Below are positions 16,894-23,953 of a stretch of DNA of 64,000 nucleotides, one piece after another; within the stretch, counting starts at the first letter, position 1; every line of letters begins with the position of its first letter. Position numbers and translations under genes: made by a program. The stretch lies in contig CBDCFV010000003.1 in assembly GCA_965216425.1 (NCBI GenBank), forward strand, positions 1 to 64,000, in the 5' to 3' direction. The DNA is from CBDCFV01 sp965216425. GTDB lineage: Bacteria; Chloroflexota; Dehalococcoidia; Lucifugimonadales; UBA3495. The notes beneath the pieces were generated by a model. The model was not told the origin of the DNA. It saw only the letters and a program-made list of their open reading frames with translations, and did not search any database.

Positions 16894-18222
16894 TCATACC
16901 CCGGCTTGGGCCAGGGTGGTCACGGTGGGGCCGTTGACCGGTCGGGTCAGCATTTGTACGGCTGACCGTAAAAAGTCAGTCCGCCACGCCGCCTCCGCTT
17001 CCGGCGTAAAGTCCAGGTTGCCTAGTGGATGGTGGAACCTTCCCTCTGCTTTGAATATACGGTTTGCGCCGACCCGCTCGGCGATGCTGATCAAGGCAGT
17101 AATCAATACGACGGGCACCCCCGCCCGGTCCAGTTCCTTCGCCAGCGTAGCGCCGCTACGCGTCCCGGTCCCTCAAGTCGCAGTGAGAATGACCGCTTGG
17201 ACACCATGTGACTTCATGTCCTGGGCCATCTCCCAACCGATTCGCTCCATCACTTTGATGTTGGCCATGTTGCCCGTAGTCACGTAATAGTGGTCGTAAA
17301 GGCGTCCGACGGTTCCCGCTGTTTCCAAGGCGCGGGCCGCGTCCAGAGGCACGGCCCTGTGGGGGTCGTCATTCGTGCCTGTGGTGTCGCATCCGCCATG
17401 CCAAGCCTCGTAGCTCCCTTGCCTTAGAGCGTCCAACCCGGCTATGGAGTACTTCAGCCACTTGGAAGCGTTCCATGTTTCGAGTTTGTCGGGATTCCCA
17501 AAAGGGACCAGCCCGGATTCGGTCACCAGCGCCACCGTTGCGCCGGACAGGTTGGGCACTGGAGGCGCAGGGGGAACATTCGCAAAGTCGGGAATTGGAA
17601 GTTCGCTTTGGAATGGCCTGCCGGCCAGCTTTGACACCAGCATGTCCACGGCCCTTTCAGCCGCCCCCTGCGGCACGTGCAGGTTCTTGCGCAGCCCGGT
17701 GGGGAAATAACCCTCCTCGTGAGCCGGGCCTATCTCGCGTCCGTCGCCAAGCTTGAGCGTGAAATTGGCAAGGTCGGCCAGGGCCTGATTCATGGAGGTT
17801 ACGGTATCGCCGGTAGGGATGATGTACACGTCGTTACGGTAAAGCTCCACACCCGGATTGTTTATGTTCATCGCGGTTACCCCAGGCTTGCCGGCGCCGC
17901 GCCACGCTTGGGTCAACGCTCCGCAGGCCGTACCGTAACGGCCGGAGTTGAACGCGGGTCCGGCTACCAGTACGTCGGCCCCTGAGTTCTTCGCCATCTC
18001 CATTAGTTGGACCAAAGCGTCTTGCTCGCGTTCGATGAAGTAGTTGTCGCCGCAAACTATGGTCCCAACTATAGTGCCCATCTCTCCAAGGTGCCTGGCC
18101 AAGGCAACGCCTGGACCCACCGGAGCGGAGCGGTATTCAGGAGGAACGTCGGCCTTCTCCTCCCCTCCTATCCCCCCGAAAAACTGGTTCAGGTAATGAA
18201 CGATCTTTATAGGCTTGTCCAT
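16894..18222 (-). CDS. GrdB-like selenoprotein (glycine/sarcosine/betaine reductase protein B family), TGA read as Sec
   Basis: The first frame (18222-17173) gives 349 residues of GrdB-type sequence (KIVHYLNQFFGGIGGEEKAD, VCGDNYFIEREQDALVQLME, GRYGTACGALTQAW) and stops at TGA exactly at codon 350, in the context GVQAVILTAT-U-GTGTRSGAT. The same frame then continues with LAKELDRAGVPVVLITALIS to 16894, giving 442 residues, the usual GrdB length of about 435. GrdB has its catalytic selenocysteine at this place, and a 17-nt hairpin follows 11 nt after the TGA. In the clostridial protein the motif is UxxCxxC; here it is UxxGxxS. The final stop is also TGA, without such a hairpin. A Shine-Dalgarno GGGAGC precedes ATG 18222. 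It lies 49 bp after the GrdE-like gene and 10 bp before a flavin monooxygenase. A nonsense mutation is possible but unlikely given the exact position. Confidence 0.85.
17145..17161 (-). promoter_or_regulatory. Candidate bacterial SECIS hairpin
   Basis: Read on the minus strand, GCGTAGC-GGC-GCTACGC is a perfect 7-bp stem with a 3-nt loop beginning with G. It begins 11 nt after the in-frame TGA (17175-17173). In E. coli fdhF the SelB-binding hairpin also lies about 11 nt downstream of the UGA and has a G in its loop. The hairpin is inside the coding frame, as expected for bacteria. Confidence 0.75.
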
Positions 18223-18271
18223 AACGTAGCTCCCGGCGCAACAAATAAGTGAAATACGGTGACGAGTCCCG

Positions 18272-19564
18272 TTAGTAGTCCCTGGCTGTAATCCCGTTGA
18301 TTTGCATCATCCAGAACCCGGCGTACATCTCGTGGGCGCTGACGGTCAGGCTTTCTCCAGCGGGTTGCCGCTCGCCCCATCCTTCGTTAGAACTGAACGA
18401 CAGGTCCTGTCCTCCAATCACGCGCTCCATTGCCGGAAGCGTAAACCGTCGGTCCGCGCCGCCGCCGGTTATCATGGCGTTGGCTTCTGGAACGTAATCG
18501 ACAATTGGCCAGTCTTTGCCCTCGGCCCCGCCCAATTCGTGGACGATGGGGACGGTACTAATACCCGACTGCTCCAGGGCTTTTACGGCTTGCATGAAAT
18601 CAACCCAAGTGTTTCCGGTCCCCTCCAGTGTCATAACGACTCCCTGAACGCCCAACATTCGTGCCAGGTTGGCCACCATGTAGCCGTTGCGTTCCTTTAA
18701 TTGGTGGTCGTTGTGGTGGCCGCGGCACAGTATAACGCCGGTGAAGTTCAGGTCTTTGCCGTGGCGGGCGTATAACTCTTGTATAACCGGGTTGTTGAGA
18801 CGCAGCCACGTCGGCGCTTTTATCATGCTGCGGTAGTTGCCGCTGACCACCGCTCCGTCGAAGTACTCGTTGGGGTGGAGCAGCGTCGGCACAAGGGACT
18901 CCATCGATTGTCCGTAAAGGAAGGTCTGTACCAATATACCTTGTTGCTGTACTTGGTCGACGTAAGCCACCTTGGGTAGGGAGGGGTTCACGGGGCCAAG
19001 CTCGAATACGTCGGTATCGTTCGGCTCTACACCTTCGAGAGCGGTATTGACCAAGTATCGCGAGGCTTGGATGGACCCCAATCGAACTGCGGTCTCGAAG
19101 TCCTGATTGGTAACTCCGGGCTGGGCTGTAAACAGTAGCACTACGTTGTGAGTATTTGAGCAGGCGCAATAGTCAACCCCCGGCCCACTCATATCGATGA
19201 TGCCTTCGTTGAACTCCAGAATGCCGCCGGTGCGTTCGGGCAGTTGGCCCGACGTCAAGAGGGCCATTCCTTTAAGCCGCCGCGTAGTCCCATCGCCAAC
19301 CGTACGGGCCGGGGCCAGAAAGCCCGGGAAGGTTGCGCGGTCACTCTCCACCTTATCTCGAGGTTCTAAAGCATCCAGAATGTGGATGATCCGCGTCCTC
19401 TCGCCCGGAGAGGCCAACTCCACCCGGACGTCTCCGATGGATTTGTCGAATAACGCCGCGTTACAGAGTTCCTCCGCATTAATGCTGAGAACACCGCTCT
19501 TCAGCCTCGTAATCGCGCCCAAGGTTATGGAGTTAACTTCGTAACTTTCCAGCCGCAGTTTCAC
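18272..19564 (-). CDS. GrdE-like protein (protein B alpha/beta precursor family), pyruvoyl Cys apparently absent
   Basis: 430 residues matching the GrdE/GrgE family along the whole length: KLRLESYEVNSITLG, ILEFNEGIIDMSGPGVDYC, HPNEYFDGAVVSGNY, NNPVIQELYARHGKDLNFTGV and MLGVQGVVMTLEGTGN. In the clostridial enzyme the precursor is cut between Asn241 and Cys242 and the Cys becomes the pyruvoyl group that binds the substrate amine. Here the matching position reads Asn243-Tyr244, so this chemistry seems lost (alignment from memory). GTG 19564 has GGGGGAG upstream. It is the first gene of the operon; the GrdB-like selenoprotein follows after 49 bp. A GntR-like palindrome lies about 190 bp upstream. 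Confidence 0.82.
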   Translation of the reverse strand: MKLRLESYEVNSITLGAITRLKSGVLSINAEELCNAALFDKSIGDVRVELASPGERTRIIHILDALEPRDKVESDRATFPGFLAPARTVGDGTTRRLKGMALLTSGQLPERTGGILEFNEGIIDMSGPGVDYCACSNTHNVVLLFTAQPGVTNQDFETAVRLGSIQASRYLVNTALEGVEPNDTDVFELGPVNPSLPKVAYVDQVQQQGILVQTFLYGQSMESLVPTLLHPNEYFDGAVVSGNYRSMIKAPTWLRLNNPVIQELYARHGKDLNFTGVILCRGHHNDHQLKERNGYMVANLARMLGVQGVVMTLEGTGNTWVDFMQAVKALEQSGISTVPIVHELGGAEGKDWPIVDYVPEANAMITGGGADRRFTLPAMERVIGGQDLSFSSNEGWGERQPAGESLTVSAHEMYAGFWMMQINGITARDY

Positions 19565-19755
19565 CGGGCCACTCCCCCAAGTATTCGAAAGTAAAGATAC
19601 AGGTAATTGCCGTTGTAGAGAGGATGGGCCACCCTGCTTCTGGCTGAGAATGGCGGCTCGTCAAACCTTTCTCCTGTGACTTCAGTTGCCATTCCCCGGG
19701 CATTCGAAGCGTCCCACTTTGCCCGCTCGTCAGCCTGACCTTCCTGCCCTAATCA

Positions 19756-19792
19756 GTCATTTGGTATATTGGTATACATGATACCAAATGAC
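19756..19792. promoter_or_regulatory. Long palindrome, probable operator of the grd-like operon
   Basis: GTCATTTGGTAT (19756-19767) is the exact reverse complement of ATACCAAATGAC (19781-19792). The 13-bp centre holds another GGTAT, so GGTAT occurs twice (19763, 19771) and its complement ATACC once (19781). GGTAT-n-ATACC dyads are typical of GntR (FadR-subfamily) repressors. It lies upstream of the GrdE-like gene, and no regulator gene is adjacent. Confidence 0.5.
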
Positions 19793-20474
19793 CAAGCCTG
19801 CGCAGACTGTCAGTTTATAAGGTGAACAGCCGGAAGAATACCTTAAACCTGCAGTGTCGCGGGTCTGTCTCTTATCCTGGGCACCCAAGCAAATCAGGTC
19901 CGGGACTCTCGTGATTACTGCCCTTTCCCAATCACGGCAATTCTTCATTATTATAAACTTGATTGACATAACGCCCACAGCTCGCAAACAAATGCAACCC
20001 TTCTCCAAACGAGGCAAAATGAAATGAAATGAGAGGAAATGGAAGTGTTATCGAAAAATTCGGAACCGCCACTCAAGCCGAATGTTGGGGAATGTCCGCA
20101 AAAGTCCTGCAATCTGAAAAATGCACCCCGTATGGCTCCGCGGTCTCGGCAGTGAAAAAGGTGACGAACAAGAAAAATGCGACAGGTTGTGCAGAGTTCT
20201 GGTCGAGGCCCGAAAAATCTGAGAGACAACGCACGCCTGAGAGCTATAGAGTAGCCGCGCCTTGGATGCTATAATTTCATCCGGTGAGAACAATCGCCGA
20301 AGATTGCTTCAGGGGATTGTCACGACTTTCCATGCCAGTAATATCACTGAATTCGGCCTTAAGCGCTGAAGAGAATGTGAAGGCCGATAATACTTGCCTA
20401 TGTTATGGGGTGCGGGGCGCGCCGATTGCAGGCAAGTAGAATATAGGAGAGCCATCGTAAAGGAGCAGGTCCTA
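19793..20474. other. Gene-poor stretch between divergent operons
   Basis: About 680 bp with only short, compositionally unconvincing frames. It must contain the promoter of the STAS operon, but no good -35/-10 pair was recognised. A small inverted repeat CAATC/GATTG is present near 20286-20303. No RNA gene was recognised. Confidence 0.4.
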
Positions 20475-20876
20475 ATGGTAGCTAACAACAGGGAAGGCGA
20501 AGAGCCCACTACTTGGACAGTGGCCGATATCAAGGATTTGACCATACATGGTGAACAGATAGGCGGAGCTGTGGTCATTAAGACTGCAGGCCGGGTCGAC
20601 GGCAGCAACGCTAGCCAACTCCAGGGCGCCTTGGAAAACATCTTGGACGGCAATGACAGCGGCATGGTCCTGGATTTGGAGGATCTGTCCTACATCAGTA
20701 GCGCAGGTCTCAGGGTTATATTGCTGGTGGCCAAACGGCTGCAGGGCAAGTCAGCGAAATTTGGGGTGTGCTCGCTTCCGGGCCCCATTAGCGAGGTGTT
20801 CCAGATCAGCGGCTTCGACAAGATTATACCGACTTACGCTGCTCAGGCAGAGGCGCTGTCCGATTTCAGCAAATAA
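20475..20876 (+). CDS. STAS-domain anti-sigma factor antagonist (SpoIIAA/RsbV-like)
   Basis: 133 residues forming a single STAS domain: GGAVVIKTAGRVDGSNASQL, then MVLDLEDLSYISSAGLRVIL, with the conserved phosphorylation site at Ser76 (aligned with Ser58 of SpoIIAA), and a C-terminal VFQISGFDKIIPTY. ATG 20475 has AGGAG 9 nt upstream; longer frames to 20394 lack this. In partner switching the unphosphorylated protein captures the RsbW-type kinase and frees its target. The kinase and phosphatase encoded downstream (22254, 21085) are the obvious partners. The gap to the phosphatase gene is about 210 bp. Confidence 0.82.
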   Translation: MVANNREGEEPTTWTVADIKDLTIHGEQIGGAVVIKTAGRVDGSNASQLQGALENILDGNDSGMVLDLEDLSYISSAGLRVILLVAKRLQGKSAKFGVCSLPGPISEVFQISGFDKIIPTYAAQAEALSDFSK

Positions 20877-21052
20877 CCGGGATATGCTCCGGGTCGCCGT
20901 ACCCCCCTCCTTGGTTACGCTCTCTTGTCAGAGGTCTTCCACAGGGGAGCAGGATAATTTGGCAAGGCCAAGGTGGATGTTGAGGCAGCAGGTTGAAGAA
21001 CACGCTTGGTATGTCTGTCGGCCAAGCTGGGTGCGACAAAGGGTTTGGACTA

Positions 21053-21058
21053 TATAAT
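21053..21058 (+). promoter_or_regulatory. Possible -10 box before the phosphatase gene
   Basis: A perfect TATAAT lies 27-33 bp upstream of the phosphatase start in an otherwise non-coding 208-bp gap. No convincing -35 box is 16-18 bp upstream, so an internal promoter is only a possibility. Confidence 0.3.
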
Positions 21059-21084
21059 CAACAAATGGAATAGGTCACCAAGGC

Positions 21085-22257
21085 ATGACGATGAATAGGC
21101 CGTACAAGATCCTCGTAGTCGACGATGAACCGGACGTGGAGCCCCTTGTGCTACAACGCATGAGACGCAAAATCCGGTCCGGTCTTTATACGTTCGTCTT
21201 CGCACAGAATGGCATAGAGGCATTGGCGTGCCTGCGGGCAGATACTGGAATTGACATGGTGCTCTCAGATATTAACATGCCGCAGATGGACGGCCTTACG
21301 CTGCTTGAACAGATACCCAAAGTGGACCCCGAATTGCGTGCGGTAATCATTTCGGCTTATGGAGATATGAAGAATATTCGCACCGCGATGAACCGCGGGG
21401 CGTTTGACTTCGTCACCAAACCCATTGACTTCGAGGACCTTGAGATCACCATCGAACGGACCTTAGGTCACATAGCGGAGTGGCGCGAGGCGCTGTCGTC
21501 CCGGGACAAGCTGGTGGCGTTGCAGAACGAACTCGAAGTAGCGAGCAACATGCAGCAGTCCATCCTCCCCACCCAGTTTCCCAAAGGGCCAACCTTTCAG
21601 GTTTTCGGCAACATGAAGCCGGCCCGGAGTGTTGGGGGAGACTTCTACGACATTATGCGCTTGGACAATGGGCGCATCGGCTTGGCAATCGCGGATGTTT
21701 CAGACAAAGGAGTGCCCGCTGCACTCTTCATGATGTCCACCCGGACCCTGTTGAAGGGCGCGGCCATAGGCACCCTCAATCCCGGTGACGTGTTACGCGA
21801 AGTGAACGACCTGCTTAACGAGGACAACGAGGCATCGATGTTCGTCACAGTCCTGTACGCGGTGTATGACCCGGCCAATGGGAAGCTGACCTACGCCAAC
21901 GGAGGACACAACTCTCCTCTGGTCGTTCACGCTGATGGACAGGCGGACCTGCTTCCCCTCACCGACGGTGTGGCTCTCGGTCTAGTCCCTGACATGGAAT
22001 ACCAGGAAGCTACAGTCACCCTTTCGCCCGGCGATACCGTCGTACTTTACACTGACGGAGTTTCCGAGGCCATGAACGGCGATGACGAAGAGTTCGGGAA
22101 CGAGCGTTTGCTCAAAATATTTGGGTCCTCCAACCCGACGAACTCTGAGGAAGCCAACCAAGCGATCTTCAATGCAGTGGATGCCTTTGTAGGCGACGCG
22201 CCCCAGTCCGATGACATCACCTGCCTGACACTCTGCCGAGGCGAGTTCGGAACTTGA
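21085..22257 (+). CDS. Response regulator fused to a PP2C-type (RsbU/SpoIIE) phosphatase
   Basis: 390 residues. Residues 1-125 are a receiver domain (ILVVDDEP, phosphoacceptor Asp62 in MVLSDINMPQMDG, then ISAYGD and VTKPI). A short coiled linker (RDKLVALQNELEVASNMQQS) leads to a PP2C/SpoIIE domain with ILPTQFP, ARSVGGDFYDI (metal Asp), IADVSDKGVPAALFM, YANGGHNSPLVV and ITCLTL. Phosphorylation by a histidine kinase would switch on removal of phosphate from the STAS partner. An alternative start at 21091 has better spacing to AAGG. It overlaps the kinase gene by 4 bp and is in one operon with a histidine kinase, its likely activator. Confidence 0.88.
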   Translation: MTMNRPYKILVVDDEPDVEPLVLQRMRRKIRSGLYTFVFAQNGIEALACLRADTGIDMVLSDINMPQMDGLTLLEQIPKVDPELRAVIISAYGDMKNIRTAMNRGAFDFVTKPIDFEDLEITIERTLGHIAEWREALSSRDKLVALQNELEVASNMQQSILPTQFPKGPTFQVFGNMKPARSVGGDFYDIMRLDNGRIGLAIADVSDKGVPAALFMMSTRTLLKGAAIGTLNPGDVLREVNDLLNEDNEASMFVTVLYAVYDPANGKLTYANGGHNSPLVVHADGQADLLPLTDGVALGLVPDMEYQEATVTLSPGDTVVLYTDGVSEAMNGDDEEFGNERLLKIFGSSNPTNSEEANQAIFNAVDAFVGDAPQSDDITCLTLCRGEFGT

Positions 22258-22673
22258 ATACGAAGCTGTCTATGAAGGTTGAAACCCGGCACGCGGAGCT
22301 GAACGAGATAGTTGCCGCCGTGGAAGGTATGGCGGAACGGGAGAAGTGGTCCCCCGAACTGGTTTTCCGGGTGCAATTGGCGATCGAGGAAGTGGTGCTC
22401 AACGTCATGGACTACGGGTACGACGAAGGCGTCCACGAGTTCGAACTTATCCTTACCTCGGAGGCTGATACCCTCACCATTGAGGTAGTGGACGATGGCC
22501 GTCCATTCGACCCGCTGAATGACGTTCCCACGCCCGATTTGGAAGCGACGGTCGAAGAGCGTAAGGTGGGCGGCTTAGGCATCCATCTGGTACGGACGAT
22601 GATGGATCAGGTCAACTATAGGCGGGAGCAGGGCAGAAACTACCTGACCCTGATAGCCCGCAAGGCTGAATGA
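22254..22673 (+). CDS. RsbW/SpoIIAB-like anti-sigma kinase (GHKL ATPase)
   Basis: 139 residues with the ATP-binding fold of serine-kinase anti-sigma factors: N box AIEEVVLNVMDYGY, G1 EVVDDGRPFDP, and G2 VGGLGIHLVRTMMDQV. The TTG at 22254 overlaps the upstream stop (TTGA); an ATG at 22272 is an alternative. By family role it phosphorylates the STAS protein and sequesters a sigma factor or another effector. No sigma factor gene is in this operon, so the output is unknown. Its stop overlaps the start of the binding-protein gene (ATGA). Confidence 0.82.
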   Translation: MNTKLSMKVETRHAELNEIVAAVEGMAEREKWSPELVFRVQLAIEEVVLNVMDYGYDEGVHEFELILTSEADTLTIEVVDDGRPFDPLNDVPTPDLEATVEERKVGGLGIHLVRTMMDQVNYRREQGRNYLTLIARKAE

Positions 22674-23953
22674 ACAGGACTGCCGGTCCGTCTGCGGCCT
22701 CGCCGTTCTCACGGCGGGTACTTATACCTGTGCTGATCGTAACCCTCATCGCGGCTGTGAACCTTTCGTGTAACCTCTCGGACAGTGCCCCAAGCCCCGT
22801 CATCAAACCACCATCCGTTCTGGCGAATGAGCAACCGGAAGGCTCTGTTTCAGAGACAGGTGTCTCCGATGAGCGTGTCCTTTTCGGCCAGTCCGCCGCC
22901 TTCAGCGGTCCGGCCCAAGAGTTGGGAAAGAATATGCGGCTGGGCATCGAGGCGGCGTTCCACGAGGTGAACAAGCGCGGCGGCGTCCATGGCCGCATGT
23001 TGGAACTCAAGTCCTTCGACGATGCCTACGAGCCTGACGCTGCTATCGTCAACACTCAACGACTCATCGAAGAGGAAGGGGTTTTTGCTCTTATAGGGGA
23101 AGTGGGGACCCCGACGTCACGCTCGGCCACGCCAATAGCCGCAGAAGCCAATGTGCCGTTCATTGCTCCATTTACCGGGGCGGAGTTCCTGCGGAACAAA
23201 AAGTGGAATAACATCCTCAACATGCGGTCCTCCTATTACCAGGAAACCGAGGAGATGGTAGACCGGCTTACCAAGGACCTTAAGATTCGTAGAATTGCGG
23301 TGATGTACCAGGACGATTCGTACGGTCGAGCCGGGTACCGGGGTGTGAAGATTGCCTTGGAGCGCCGGCAGATGCAGCCTGTGTCCATCGGGTTGTACCC
23401 GCGAAACACCACGGCGGTGAAGACCGCTCTGCTGGACCTGGTGCAGGGGCAACCCGAAGCGGTAATCATGATAGGCGCCTACGAACCGGTAGCGGCGCTG
23501 ATTTCGTGGGCGCGGCAGACCGGCTTGGATGCGGTGTTCATGACGGTCTCCTTCGTAGGCAGCAATGCGCTGGCGGAAGAATTGGGACCCGACGGCGAGG
23601 GTGTTTACGTAACCCAAGTAGTACCTTTCCCAACCGACGACGCCCTCCCGGTTACCGCCGTCTACCTCGATGCCCTGGCGGACTATGCTCCCGGCGCCGT
23701 CCCCGGCTTCGTCTCCTTCGAGGGTTACTTGGCAGGTCGCTTGGCCATCGCCGGCCTCGACGGCTGCGGGCGGAATGCCGCCCGGGTCTGCTTCCTGGAT
23801 AACCTGCGAAACTCCAACGTTATTGATATCAACGGGTTCAAGCTACGATACGGAGACGGCGATAATCAAGGGTCTGACCAAGTTTTTCTGACCAGAATCG
23901 GGACAGATGGGAACTATCAACCTGTGACCAGTTTGCTGGACGTGAGACCATGA
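22670..23953 (+). CDS. Branched-chain amino-acid/amide-type periplasmic binding lipoprotein
   Basis: 427 residues of the Peripla_BP_6 (LivK-like) family: RVLFGQSAAFSGPAQELGKN, GMRLGIEAAF-type helix, LELKSFDDAYEPDAAIVNTQ, LIGEVGTPTSRSATPIAAEA and VAVMYQDDSYGRAGYRGVK-like blocks. The N-terminus is a signal with a probable lipobox NLSC. ATGA overlaps exist with both the RsbW-like gene and the histidine kinase gene. No LivH/M/G/F permease or ATPase genes are present, so the protein more likely senses a ligand for the kinase than imports it. The ligand is unknown. Confidence 0.85.
   Translation: MNRTAGPSAASPFSRRVLIPVLIVTLIAAVNLSCNLSDSAPSPVIKPPSVLANEQPEGSVSETGVSDERVLFGQSAAFSGPAQELGKNMRLGIEAAFHEVNKRGGVHGRMLELKSFDDAYEPDAAIVNTQRLIEEEGVFALIGEVGTPTSRSATPIAAEANVPFIAPFTGAEFLRNKKWNNILNMRSSYYQETEEMVDRLTKDLKIRRIAVMYQDDSYGRAGYRGVKIALERRQMQPVSIGLYPRNTTAVKTALLDLVQGQPEAVIMIGAYEPVAALISWARQTGLDAVFMTVSFVGSNALAEELGPDGEGVYVTQVVPFPTDDALPVTAVYLDALADYAPGAVPGFVSFEGYLAGRLAIAGLDGCGRNAARVCFLDNLRNSNVIDINGFKLRYGDGDNQGSDQVFLTRIGTDGNYQPVTSLLDVRP

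Noticed and set aside
16894..17118. Separate small gene of 74 residues starting MPVVLITAL
   Set aside because: It is the C-terminal part of the GrdB-like protein after the TGA at codon 350; its GTG start is internal and has no ribosome-binding site.
17173..18222. Truncated GrdB pseudogene
   Set aside because: The stop is TGA at the exact family Sec position, the frame stays open and conserved afterwards, and a SECIS-like hairpin follows. A nonsense mutation would be an unlikely coincidence.
20220..20260. TPP-riboswitch-like CTGAGA
   Set aside because: Only the hexamer is present; the remaining conserved helices of a THI element are missing.
19757..20274. Small frames on both strands in the gap upstream of the STAS gene
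   Set aside because: Their composition is unlike neighbouring genes, they have no ribosome-binding site, and one runs across the palindromic operator.
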